From assembly GCF_025133575.1 (NCBI RefSeq), contig NZ_CP104011.1:5712965-5776964 (forward strand): 64,000 bases of DNA, written 5' to 3'. Below, in pieces: positions 15,074 to 23,077 of this stretch. Source of the stretch: Pseudomonas sp. GCEP-101. GTDB taxonomy: Bacteria > Pseudomonadota > Gammaproteobacteria > Pseudomonadales > Pseudomonadaceae. The notes below the pieces were generated by a model, which saw only the letters and a program-made list of their open reading frames with translations, made no database searches and was not told where the DNA came from. A program made the position numbers and the translations under genes. Numbering within the stretch: the stretch's first letter is position 1; every line of letters begins with the position of its first letter.

Positions 15074-16048
15074 TCATTTGACGCTCGCGCGGCGTAGCTG
15101 CGGCGGCAACGGCGCCGGCGGGTGCAGCACATCGGCGCGACGGAACGGTTCGGCAAGCTGATCAAAGTACCCCACGGGATAGTCCGGGCGGTCGCCAATG
15201 CCCAGGTCATCCTCCGCCAGCGCATACTCCGGCAGGTGCAGCGCGGTGCCCAGCAGGCGATCCCAGACGCTGAAGAACAGCGCGAAATTCACGTCCCCCG
15301 CCGTGCCGTATTTCAGGTGATGCAGACGATGCAGCGGCGCCCAGGCGAACAGATAGCGCAGCGCGCCGATGCGCATATCGACGTTGCTGTGCTGCAGCAG
15401 CAGCTGGATGGCGATGGCAAACGCCAGCAACGCCGCGACCTCCAGCGGGATGCCCAGCAACAGCAGCGGCAGCGTGCCGCCCAGGGCTTCGAGCATCTGG
15501 TGCAGCGGATGCTTCATCAGCCCGTTGAAGCCATACATCCGCGTGACGCTGTGGTGCACCGCATGCAGGCGCCACAACAGCGGCGAACGGTGGCTGGCGA
15601 CGTGCACCAGGGTGATGCCGAGGTCGGCGATCAGCAGCGCCACCAGCAGCTGCAGCGCCAGCGGCCATGCCGTCGGCCACAGGTCGAGATGCGGCAGCCA
15701 CAGGGTCACCAGGGGAACCGCGGCAATGCCGAGGGCGTTCAACGTTTCGTTGACCACCGCATGGAGCAGATCGCGGGCGCCATCGCCGTGGCTCTCGTTC
15801 CAGCCGGGTCGATAGGGCCACAGTCGCTCGGCGAGAAAGGCCAGCAGGATCGCCAGCGGCAACAGCGCCGGCAGGGCAATCAGCGAGACGCCTTCACCGA
15901 CCAGGTAAAGGGCCAGGCCGATGAAGCCGAAGAAGAACGCGGGGGCATAGAGGTATCGCATGGGGCCGCTCCAATCCAGGAAGAGCGGCCAGTTTTCCCG
16001 CAGCGCCGTCCGTCGCGCTTGAACAATCCGCGCATTCGGCGCCGGCAT
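15074..16048 (-). CDS. Fatty acid hydroxylase / sterol desaturase superfamily membrane enzyme
   Basis: 324 aa. About six hydrophobic segments and the histidine clusters of the di-iron family: HVASH (HxxxH), HAVHHS (HxxHH), LLQHSN and HRLHHLKYG (HxxHH). Uses O2 to hydroxylate or desaturate a lipid chain or ring in the inner membrane. The start is uncertain: ATG at 16048 is used. The frame extends to TTG at 16084, overlapping the end of the cytochrome gene, and a later ATG near YLYAPAF is also possible. It follows the small cytochrome c gene, which might supply electrons. Confidence 0.8.
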   Translation of the reverse strand: MPAPNARIVQARRTALRENWPLFLDWSGPMRYLYAPAFFFGFIGLALYLVGEGVSLIALPALLPLAILLAFLAERLWPYRPGWNESHGDGARDLLHAVVNETLNALGIAAVPLVTLWLPHLDLWPTAWPLALQLLVALLIADLGITLVHVASHRSPLLWRLHAVHHSVTRMYGFNGLMKHPLHQMLEALGGTLPLLLLGIPLEVAALLAFAIAIQLLLQHSNVDMRIGALRYLFAWAPLHRLHHLKYGTAGDVNFALFFSVWDRLLGTALHLPEYALAEDDLGIGDRPDYPVGYFDQLAEPFRRADVLHPPAPLPPQLRRASVK

Positions 16049-16080
16049 CGCGCGCGGTTTCCATGCCTTTACCGGCCGCC

Positions 16081-16458
16081 TCAACGGCTCTTCGAAATCA
16101 CGCCGACCATGTACTGGTTCAGATCGCGCAGGTCATCGATGCTCCAGGCGTGCGGCGGTATCTTCACGCCGTTCTCGCGCAGGGTCCTGGGGATCAGGCT
16201 GCCGTTGGGGCGCAACACCACCGACGACACGATGACGCCCGGATAATCACTCAGCCGTTTCCTGAACGCGGGCGTCGTGAGGTCGGGCGTGGGCGGGTTG
16301 CTCTTGCGGGCCAGCGGCCCGGTGGCCTTGATGTCCGCGCCGTGGCAAACGGCGCAGCGCTGGGTAAAGAGATTCTTGCCGTTGAGGTTATCCGCCAGGG
16401 CGGGCGCGCCCTGAGCCAGCGCCAGAATCCCGGTCATACCGATGAACACTGCTTTCAC
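16081..16458 (-). CDS. Small periplasmic class I cytochrome c
   Basis: 125 aa. Signal peptide 1-24 (MKAVFIGMTGILALAQGAPALA) then a single heme site CAVCH (about residue 36) in NLFTQRCAVCHGADIKATGPLA. A possible distal methionine is in LNQYMVGVIS. GTG at 16458 with AAGGAAGCAGG ahead is chosen over the frame extension to 16497. It lies immediately upstream of the membrane hydroxylase gene. Probably an electron carrier; its partner is unknown. Confidence 0.82.
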   Translation of the reverse strand: MKAVFIGMTGILALAQGAPALADNLNGKNLFTQRCAVCHGADIKATGPLARKSNPPTPDLTTPAFRKRLSDYPGVIVSSVVLRPNGSLIPRTLRENGVKIPPHAWSIDDLRDLNQYMVGVISKSR

Positions 16459-16497
16459 TTGCCTGCTTCCTTGCCATGGGGATTCGTCCCGGATCAC

Positions 16498-17625
16498 TCA
16501 GCGTCGCCAGGCGCAGCCCAGCGCGCTGAGTGCCAGTATCGCAGCCGCCCCCGCATAAGCCCAGAGCGCGGGCACCTGCGGCAGCAGCACGCCGGCCAGG
16601 ATAGGCCCGAGCCCAGCGCCGATGTCACGCCAAACCGCGTTGCCCGCCAGCGCCTGGATGCGCCCCTGCGGGTTGCGCTGCGCGACCAGCGTGACCACCA
16701 GCGGCAGTTGCAGCGCGCGCAGCACGAGGACGAAGAAGGCCCCCACGAACAGCCAATAGCTGCCGAACATCAGCAGCGCCAGCGAGGTGGCCAGCGACAG
16801 GATGACCAGCATGCGCAGCGCGCCGAAGCGATCGGCCAGGCGCCCGCCGAACGGGCTGAAGAGCATCTCGCTGAGGTATCGCACCGCCATCAGCACGCCG
16901 GCCACCAGCACGCCGGTGCCGCCCAGGTGGGTCTGCGCGTAGAGCGACAGGCCGAAGATGAACAGACCGTCGAGGGTCACGCCTTCGATGAACGACCAGG
17001 TGGCGATGCTGTCCGGCAGGCGCAGACGGCGGCCACTGTGCGCAGGGATGGGATGCCCTGTGTCGGGCAGCGCGCGGGCCCGCCACAGCCCGCACAGGGC
17101 ACTGAGGCAGAGGACGAAGAAAATGCTGCGCGGCCCCAGCGCCTGGGCCATGACCGCGCCCAGCGGCAGGAACAGCATCGGGCCGATGGAAAGGGTCGCC
17201 CGCGAGCGCCCGGCACGCCGTGCGGCCCCTTGTGCCTCGGCGGTGGCCAGGGTCTGGGTGCTGAGGTTGAAGGTGGCGAAGCACAGGCCCCAGACCAGGC
17301 GCAGCACCAGCAGCGCGGCGAAGCCGGAAAGCAATGCGTTGCCCAGGGCGCAGGCCGCCGCCGCGAAGGCCGCGAGGCTGCAGGCGGCGCGGTCGCCGTG
17401 GCGGCCGTAGAAGCGCACCACCCAGCCGTAGCCGACGATGCGCACCAGCCGGTTGGCCGCCAGGAGGATGCCCGCTTCCACCAGGGTGACGCCGAAGTCC
17501 GCCGCGTACATCGGCAGCAGCAGGTACAGCAACACGTCGCTGGGCAGGCACAGGCTCAGCACCTGGGCGGAGTTGCGCGAATCCCGGTCGGCTCGCTGCA
17601 GGGCAGGCGCGGAAGCGGACGACAT
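16498..17625 (-). CDS. Major facilitator superfamily transporter
   Basis: 375 aa, about 11-12 hydrophobic helices. The MFS loop motif between helices 2 and 3 appears as YGWVVRFYGRHGDRAA, and its counterpart in the second half as FGGRLADRFGALRML. Most like small-molecule exporters. ATG at 17625 has GAGGTCGTC ahead. The longer frame to 17784 runs through non-coding sequence and is not used. Substrate unknown. Confidence 0.82.
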   Translation of the reverse strand: MSSASAPALQRADRDSRNSAQVLSLCLPSDVLLYLLLPMYAADFGVTLVEAGILLAANRLVRIVGYGWVVRFYGRHGDRAACSLAAFAAAACALGNALLSGFAALLVLRLVWGLCFATFNLSTQTLATAEAQGAARRAGRSRATLSIGPMLFLPLGAVMAQALGPRSIFFVLCLSALCGLWRARALPDTGHPIPAHSGRRLRLPDSIATWSFIEGVTLDGLFIFGLSLYAQTHLGGTGVLVAGVLMAVRYLSEMLFSPFGGRLADRFGALRMLVILSLATSLALLMFGSYWLFVGAFFVLVLRALQLPLVVTLVAQRNPQGRIQALAGNAVWRDIGAGLGPILAGVLLPQVPALWAYAGAAAILALSALGCAWRR

Positions 17626-17805
17626 GACGACCTCGTGACAACGAAGGGCCGCAGGATAACCCGCGCCCTGCCCGGCAGGGCAAGCTTTACGCCGGCCTCG
17701 CGTGGAACCGGACTGCGCAAAACCATTGTTCATGCAGGGGTGCGTGGCATCGGTACGCGGCGCTGCCGCAGGCCTGCTGATCACTCACCGGCTGAGCCCG
17801 ACGCA

Positions 17806-17880
17806 GGATGGCGTGGAGCGCAGCGATACCCATCACGCCCGTGCGCCGACAGCATGGGTATCGCTGCGCTCCACCCATCC
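17806..17880. repeat. Inverted repeat, about 27-bp arms
   Basis: Arms at 17806-17833 and 17854-17880 share GGATGGCGTGGAGCGCAGCG in opposite orientation, each followed by ATACCCAT or its complement. Flanked by two direct copies of CTGATCAC(T/C)CACCGGCTGA. The stretch 17626-17958 otherwise shows no gene. Confidence 0.75.
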
Positions 17881-17958
17881 TACAAAAGCGCCAGCGGGAG
17901 CCGCCCCGCTGATCACCCACCGGCTGAACCCATCCTGCAAACTGGCAGCCGGAAAGGG

Positions 17959-18246
17959 TCAGCGCGAATACGGTGGGTACTTGTCCCCCGGCACGCGCCG
18001 CTTACCTTGCGGGTCCGGGCCGTCCTGCGGGGCATGGGGCGGATGCGGCGGGTCGATCTGCGGGTCGGCGAGGTCTGGCGAGTCCGGGTCGAAACCCAGC
18101 TCCGGGTCCACCTTGCGCGAGCCGCCCGCCGGGCCCCGGCGCTGCGGATAGCCGGGCAACCCGCGCTTGTCGCCGGGGCCGGACCGGTCGGGCCAGCACT
18201 CCGGGGCGACCGTGGGGCGTTGTGTGATTTCACCGTGGCCTTTCAT
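17959..18246 (-). CDS. Hypothetical proline- and aspartate-rich, probably disordered protein
   Basis: 95 aa: MKGHGEITQRPTVAPECWP, then Gly/Pro-rich sequence and repeated D-P-x elements (DPELGFDPDSPDLADPQIDP). No domain recognised, and the composition predicts disorder. ATG at 18246 sits 5 nt after a perfect GGAGG, the best evidence that it is translated. A GTG at 18252 lies too close to GGAGG. It is surrounded by REP sequence. Confidence 0.55.
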   Translation of the reverse strand: MKGHGEITQRPTVAPECWPDRSGPGDKRGLPGYPQRRGPAGGSRKVDPELGFDPDSPDLADPQIDPPHPPHAPQDGPDPQGKRRVPGDKYPPYSR

Positions 18247-18329
18247 GCTCACCTCCAGCGGTTGGGTCAGGGCATGGCGGTGGACGCACAGGGCTCACGA
18301 AGGTTTCAGCCAATCGCCCGACGGCGAAG

Positions 18330-18905
18330 GTTAGGGAGAGGGGAAATGGCCGGTTCGGGGTTTCAGATAAAGACTGTTCCCCTTCGCGAACCGGAACGCC
18401 GGTGCTGGCCTGCAGGAGCGCGCATGCGCGCGGTCGCGGGCATGGCCCGCTCCTACAGCGCAACGCCAGTGCTTGGGCAGGCCCCGGCTGACAGCTGAAT
18501 CCTCGGCGCCAGCGTGGTGGATTTCGCGGACAAGGTCCGCTCCTACCCGGATAGTCCTGCGCTGGCCTCAGCCCTCTCCCCCGCCCTGGCTGCGCGCCCC
18601 GCTCCGAAGAGAGCGGAAGCCGTGCGGCGTCGCTGGCTGGCTCAGTGCTCCGCTTGATGCCGGTCAGTCCCCTCTCCCTTCAGGGAGAGGGTTAGGGAGA
18701 GGGAAATAGCCGGTACGGGGTTCCAGATAAAGACAGTTGCTCCTACGCGAACCAGAACGCCGGTGCTGACCTGTAGGAGCGCGCCATGGGCGCGGTCGCG
18801 GGCGTGGCCCGCTCCTACAGCGCAACGCCGGTGCTTGGGTATGCCCTGGAGGATTGTCCGGCACGGTCTGCCCCCTCTCCCTGTGGGAGAGGGCTGGGGT
18901 GAGGG
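18330..18905. repeat. REP-rich block with a 150-bp direct repeat
   Basis: A unit running from GTTAGGGAGAGGG through CAGATAAAGAC, a GTAGGAGCGCG REP pair and GCTCCTACAGCGCAACGCC to GTGCTTGGG occurs at 18330-18480 and again at 18691-18840. Inverted CCCTCTCCC/GGGAGAGGG elements lie at 18669-18690 and 18872-18890. No gene is supported between 18247 and 19060. Confidence 0.75.
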
Positions 18906-19015
18906 GCGAACCCTGGCGCGGAGTTGACCGGGACAAATCGGTTGCTTGGGAACGAGCGCCTGTGCCCCGGCTTGCGCCGGCAACCTCCGCGACCGCCGCA
19001 GGGAGATCGCGAACG

Positions 19016-19055
19016 GAAGCGCGCCGGGCCAGCAGGGCTGCGCCGGCCCGGCGCG
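19016..19055 (-). terminator. Possible terminator after the ycaC-like gene
   Basis: Stem CGCGCCGGGCC / GGCCCGGCGCG (11 bp, 14-nt loop) just after the ycaC-like stop codon at 19061, followed in the transcript by CTTCC only. The T run is weak, so termination may be partial or Rho-dependent. Confidence 0.45.
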
Positions 19056-19060
19056 TGCCG

Positions 19061-19687
19061 TTACTTCTTGGCAGTCAGCGTGCTGTAGCTGGTAATCAGG
19101 TTGCGGTAATCGGGGATGTGGTTGGAGAACAGCGCGGCCAGGCCTTCGATGTCGTTGCGCCAGTCGCGGTGCAGCTCACAGGCCACGCCGAACCAGGTCA
19201 TCATCTGTGCGCCGGCGGCTTCCATGCGGCGCCAGGCGGCATCGCGGGTGACGTCGTTGAAGGTTCCCGAGGCATCGGCCACCACGAACACGTCGAAGCC
19301 CTCCTCCAGCGCGGACAGCGCCGGGAACGCCACGCAGACTTCAGTCACCACGCCGGCGATGATCAGCTGTTTCTTGCCGGTGGCCTTCACCGCCTTGACG
19401 AAGTCCTCGTTGTCCCAGGCGTTGATGTTGCCGGGGCGGGCGATGTAGGGCGCGTCCGGGAACAGGTCTTTCAGCTCGGGCACCAGCGGGCCGTTGGGGC
19501 CGCTCTCGAAACTGGTGGTGAGGATGGTCGGCAGCTTGAAGTACTTGGCCAGGTCGGCCAGGGCCAGGACGTTGTTCTTGAACTTGTCCGGTTCGATGTC
19601 ACGTACCAGCGAGAGCAGACCGGCCTGGTGATCGACCAGCAGTACGGCGGCCTGGGACTTGTCAAGACGGACGTAGGGCTTGCTCAT
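19061..19687 (-). CDS. ycaC: YcaC-family isochorismatase-like hydrolase
   Basis: 208 aa. Cysteine-hydrolase (isochorismatase-like) fold with D19 in LLVDHQAG, the NINAWDNEDF segment at 88-96 and nucleophile C118 in GVVTEVCVAFPA. The C-terminal FGVACELHRDWRNDIEGLA...IPDYRNL is characteristic of YcaC. Its true substrate is not established for the family. ATG at 19687 with GAGGAA ahead. It is 51 bp downstream of a second paralogue and presumably in one operon with it and the pirin gene. Confidence 0.85.
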   Translation of the reverse strand: MSKPYVRLDKSQAAVLLVDHQAGLLSLVRDIEPDKFKNNVLALADLAKYFKLPTILTTSFESGPNGPLVPELKDLFPDAPYIARPGNINAWDNEDFVKAVKATGKKQLIIAGVVTEVCVAFPALSALEEGFDVFVVADASGTFNDVTRDAAWRRMEAAGAQMMTWFGVACELHRDWRNDIEGLAALFSNHIPDYRNLITSYSTLTAKK

Positions 19688-19738
19688 GGCGTTTCCTCGT
19701 TGCAGTGAAGGCCCGGCCGGAGCCGGGCAAGGGGCGGT

Positions 19739-20425
19739 TCAGCGCTGGGAGTCCAGCACCTCGTGCTCGGTCACCACCTGCTGTGCCTTGGTGTAGCTTT
19801 CGATCAGCAGCCGGTAGTGCGGGAAGATCAGGCTGTAGGCCTCGGCCCACTGCGCGGCGTCGGGGCGGTTCCAGGTGCGCTGGATCTCCGAAGCCACGGC
19901 GGCGGTGTCCATGGGCACCACGCCGGCCTGGACGACACGGGCCAGGGTGATTTCCTGGGCCGCCTTGGAATAGGTGCCGGAAGCGTCGATCACGGCGAAT
20001 ACCTTGTAGCCGGCGTCGACCGCGGCAATCGCCGGGAAGGCCATGCACACGCTGGTGATGGTGCCGGCGATGACCAGGGTCTTCTTCCCGGTGGCTTGCA
20101 CCGCGGCGACGAATTCCGGATTGTCCCAGGCATTGATCTCGCCCTTGCGCGCCACGTACCGCGCAGGGGGCGCAGCCTCGTGGATCTCGGGAATCAGCGG
20201 GCCGTTGGGGCCCTGCGGCACCGAGGCGGTGGTGATCACCGGGATCTTCGCCAGCGTGGCGATTCGCGCCAGGGTGATGGCGTTGTTGCGCAGCTCGGTC
20301 ATGGGCATGTCCTTGACCGTCTGGAACAGACCGCTCTGGTGGTCGATGAGCAGCATGGCGGTATCGTCGGGGTCGATGACCGGGCGCTGGCCGTTGAAGT
20401 TGGCAACCTGATTGAAGTGGCTCAT
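19739..20425 (-). CDS. Second isochorismatase-like (YcaC-related) hydrolase
   Basis: 228 aa. Same fold as its neighbour: D in LLIDHQSGLF, EINAWDNPEF and catalytic C in GTITSVCMAFPAIAAV. About 15 extra residues at the N-terminus and a divergent C-terminus (WAEAYSLIFPHYRLLIESY) show an old paralogue, not a recent duplicate. It lies between the pirin gene and ycaC on the same strand. Substrate unknown. Confidence 0.82.
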   Translation of the reverse strand: MSHFNQVANFNGQRPVIDPDDTAMLLIDHQSGLFQTVKDMPMTELRNNAITLARIATLAKIPVITTASVPQGPNGPLIPEIHEAAPPARYVARKGEINAWDNPEFVAAVQATGKKTLVIAGTITSVCMAFPAIAAVDAGYKVFAVIDASGTYSKAAQEITLARVVQAGVVPMDTAAVASEIQRTWNRPDAAQWAEAYSLIFPHYRLLIESYTKAQQVVTEHEVLDSQR

Positions 20426-20522
20426 TTCGGGGTCTCCACAAGGGGCATCCTGTCCGCAGAGCCCGCGCCTCCTGCGCGGGCGTTCATCCAGACTAGGCGA
20501 CGCCTGAGTCCGGGGTATGACA

Positions 20523-21389
20523 TCAGCGGGTCATCTGTCCGAAACGTCCGTTCTGGACGTCGGCGATCGCCTGCTGGATTTCGCTTTCGCTGTTCATCAC
20601 GAAGGGGCCGTAGCCGACGATGGGCTCGTCCAGCGGCTCGCCGCTGAGCAGCAGCACCAGGGCGTCGCTCTCGGCTTCCAGCAGCAGGCTGTCGCCGCGC
20701 CGGTCGAACAGCGCCAGTTGGCCTTCGCGCAGCGTTTCGCCGCTGCCCAGTCGCAGGTGGCCGCGCAGCACCACCAGGGCGGTGTTGCGTCCGGCCTTGA
20801 CGGCCAGTTCCAGCGGGCGGCCGGGCTGCAGGCGCAGGTCCCAGACATCCAGCGGGCTGAACGTGTGGGCCGGGCCGGCGTGGCCGGCGTAGTCCCCGGC
20901 GATCACCCGCAGGCTGCCGGCGCCATCGGGCAGTTCGACGCGCGGGATGTCGCCGGCGAGCAGCGTCTGGTAGGCCGGCGCGGTGCGCTTGTGGCGCGCC
21001 GGCAGGTTCACCCAGAGCTGGGCCATGTGCAGGTTGCCGCCGCGGCGGGCGAAGTCCGGCGCGTGGTATTCCTCGTGGAGGATGCCGTCGCCGGCGGTCA
21101 TCCACTGCACGTCGCCGGGACCGATGCGGCCGCCACCGCCGCTGGAGTCGCGGTGTTCCAGTTCGCCTTCGTAAACCAGCGTCACCGTTTCGAAACCGCG
21201 GTGCGGGTGCTGGCCGACGCCACGGCGCACCGTGCTGGGGCCGAATGCATGGGGGCCGGCATGGTCGAGCAACAAAAAGGGGCTGAGGTGCTCGCCCAGG
21301 CTGTCGTAGGAAAACAGCGTGCGAACCGGGAAGCCGTCACCGACCCAGTGCGGCCGGGCGGCGCTGTAGATGCCGAGAATCTGTTTCAT
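20523..21389 (-). CDS. Pirin-family bicupin protein
   Basis: 288 aa. Two cupin domains. The N-terminal metal site is intact: H61 and H63 (QHPHRGFETV), H105 and E107 (ILHEEYH). Pirins may act as quercetin-dioxygenase-like enzymes or redox-sensing regulators. ATG at 21389 is preceded by AGGAGGCATCCC. The frame extends to 21410 but that start would contain this ribosome site. First gene of a pirin-hydrolase-ycaC unit divergent from a LysR regulator. Confidence 0.85.
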   Translation of the reverse strand: MKQILGIYSAARPHWVGDGFPVRTLFSYDSLGEHLSPFLLLDHAGPHAFGPSTVRRGVGQHPHRGFETVTLVYEGELEHRDSSGGGGRIGPGDVQWMTAGDGILHEEYHAPDFARRGGNLHMAQLWVNLPARHKRTAPAYQTLLAGDIPRVELPDGAGSLRVIAGDYAGHAGPAHTFSPLDVWDLRLQPGRPLELAVKAGRNTALVVLRGHLRLGSGETLREGQLALFDRRGDSLLLEAESDALVLLLSGEPLDEPIVGYGPFVMNSESEIQQAIADVQNGRFGQMTR

Positions 21390-21466
21390 GGGATGCCTCC
21401 TGTGATGCATGGAGGCAACGATACGGGCGGAACAATTGCCCCGGTAGACGGCAAAAACTACTATCA

Positions 21467-21486
21467 GTGTTCCATGAGAGGAACAC
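21467..21486 (+). promoter_or_regulatory. Perfect palindrome overlapping the LysR ribosome site
   Basis: GTGTTCC-ATGAGA-GGAACAC, a perfect 7-bp inverted repeat with a 6-bp centre, 4 bp before the LysR start codon and covering its GAGG ribosome site. It lies in the 101-bp divergent region with the pirin unit. A regulator bound here would block translation or transcription of the LysR gene. Binding is inferred. Confidence 0.5.
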
Positions 21487-21490
21487 CGAA

Positions 21491-22396
21491 ATGGACGATC
21501 TCAACGACCTCTATTACTTCGCGCAGGTGGTGGAGCATGGTGGCTTCACCCCCGCCGGCCGCGCCCTGGACGAGCCCAAGTCGAAGCTCAGCCGGCGTAT
21601 CGCCGCTTTGGAAGAGCGCCTGGGCGTACGGCTGATCCAGCGCTCGACCCGGCACTTCTCGGTGACCGAGATCGGCCAGGTGTTCTACCGCCACTGCGTG
21701 GCGATGCTGGTGGAGGCGGCGGCGGCCACCGAGGCCGTCGAGCAGCACCGCTCCGAGCCGCGCGGCGTGGTGAACCTGAGCTGCCCCACGGCGCTGCTGA
21801 ATTTCTGGGTCGGCCCGATGCTGGCGCGCTTCATGGTGCAGTACCCGCTGGTGGAACTGCATGTGCAGAGCACCAACCGCCAGGTGGACCTGATCCAGGA
21901 AGGCATCGACATCGCTCTGCGGGTGCGCTTTCCGCCGCTGGAAAGCAGCGATCTGGTGATGAAGGTGCTGGGCGAGAGCCGACAGCGCGTGGTGGGCGCT
22001 CCGTCCTGGCGCGAGCGCCTGCCGGCCAAGCCGAAGCCCGCGGACGTGGCGGCGCTGCCGACGCTGCACTGGGGCACGGTGCAACGCGACTATCACTGGC
22101 AGCTCGACGGCCCCAAGGGCGCCAGCGCCCAGGTGCGCTACCGGCCGCGCATGGTCACCGACGACCTGGTCGCCCTGCGCCAGGCCGCATTGGCCGGCGC
22201 CGGCGTGGTGCACCTGCCCGCCGTGGTGGTGTGCGAGGACCTCAACGACGGCAGGCTGGTGAACCTGCTGCCGGACTGGGCGCCGCGCACCGGCGTGGTC
22301 CACGCGGTGTTTCCGTCGCGGCGCGGCCTGCTGCCGTCGGTACGAACCTTGCTGGATTTTCTCGGGGAGGAGTTCGAGAAAAGCGACATGTCCTAG
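21491..22396 (+). CDS. LysR-family regulator (CrgA/AaeR-like)
   Basis: 301 aa. HTH at about 17-40 (GGFTPAGRALDEPKSKLSRRIAALEERLGVRL) followed by IQRSTRHFSVTEIGQVFYRHC, the signature of the CrgA-type branch that often controls divergent pirin, quinone-reductase or hydrolase genes in response to electrophiles. ATG at 21491 with GAGAGGAAC ahead is preferred to the frame extension to 21467. Divergent from, and the likely regulator of, the pirin-hydrolase-ycaC unit. Confidence 0.85.
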   Translation: MDDLNDLYYFAQVVEHGGFTPAGRALDEPKSKLSRRIAALEERLGVRLIQRSTRHFSVTEIGQVFYRHCVAMLVEAAAATEAVEQHRSEPRGVVNLSCPTALLNFWVGPMLARFMVQYPLVELHVQSTNRQVDLIQEGIDIALRVRFPPLESSDLVMKVLGESRQRVVGAPSWRERLPAKPKPADVAALPTLHWGTVQRDYHWQLDGPKGASAQVRYRPRMVTDDLVALRQAALAGAGVVHLPAVVVCEDLNDGRLVNLLPDWAPRTGVVHAVFPSRRGLLPSVRTLLDFLGEEFEKSDMS

Positions 22397-22632
22397 GTGA
22401 GGGCCCTTCAGGCGGGAAAGAAAGTTCGCACTTCATTCCCGGACGCCGGTCCATGAAGGACATACGAGTCGGGAATATGACGAGCCTTTCTTCAGAAAGC
22501 GCTGACATACCTTTCCAGCAGCCATTCCTTACCATTTGTCGAAATAAATGCCGTAACCAGTTCATCTGGTTAGGAATCTTTGATTAATGACTATCCTGAA
22601 GTCTGTACAAAGCGTGTCGAGGAGCCGCCGGT
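22397..22632. other. Intergenic region, lower GC, one weak hairpin
   Basis: 236 bp between the LysR and Nudix genes, visibly less GC-rich than the surroundings. A hairpin TAACCAG-TTCAT-CTGGTTA at 22554-22572 is followed by GGAATCTTTGATT; it could end the LysR transcript or lie in the Nudix leader. No gene seen. Confidence 0.4.
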
Positions 22633-23010
22633 ATGGCTAAGAACCTGAAAGAGCGTGCAACGGTCATCTGCCGCCTCGACGACAAGATCCTCTTCGTGCG
22701 CAAGTCCAAGTCGAAGTGGAACCTCCCCGGCGGCCGCATCGAGGCCGACGAGCGCCCCGGCCAGGCCGCCGTGCGCGAGCTGATCGAGGAAACCGGGCTG
22801 ACCATCGAGCAGATGAACTACGTGGCGCCGCTGGAGCTGTACCAGACGCTGCACTACGTGTTCGAAACGCCGGTGGACCCGACGCAGCAGCCCACCCCGC
22901 TGAACGAGATCGCCGACTGCCGCTGGTTCGCTCCCGACGAGCTGGAGCGCCGCCGGGTCAACAAATCGGCGCGCCGCCTGCTGCGTACCTGTCTGAACAA
23001 AGCTGGCTGA
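22633..23010 (+). CDS. Nudix hydrolase
   Basis: 125 aa. Complete Nudix box at residues 33-56, G-x5-E-x7-REL-x-EE-x-GL (begins GGRIEADE, ends RELIEETGL). Hydrolyses a nucleoside-diphosphate-linked compound, specificity unknown. Length is typical for a single-domain housecleaning enzyme. Start ATG at 22633 follows GAGGAGCCGCCGGT. It stands alone between a LysR gene and a periplasmic protein gene. Confidence 0.88.
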   Translation: MAKNLKERATVICRLDDKILFVRKSKSKWNLPGGRIEADERPGQAAVRELIEETGLTIEQMNYVAPLELYQTLHYVFETPVDPTQQPTPLNEIADCRWFAPDELERRRVNKSARRLLRTCLNKAG

Positions 23011-23077
23011 CGGACTCCGCCGATCAGGGTATCTTCCGAAGCTTCTTACAAGATGCCCAGAAAGGATGCACCGCCCC

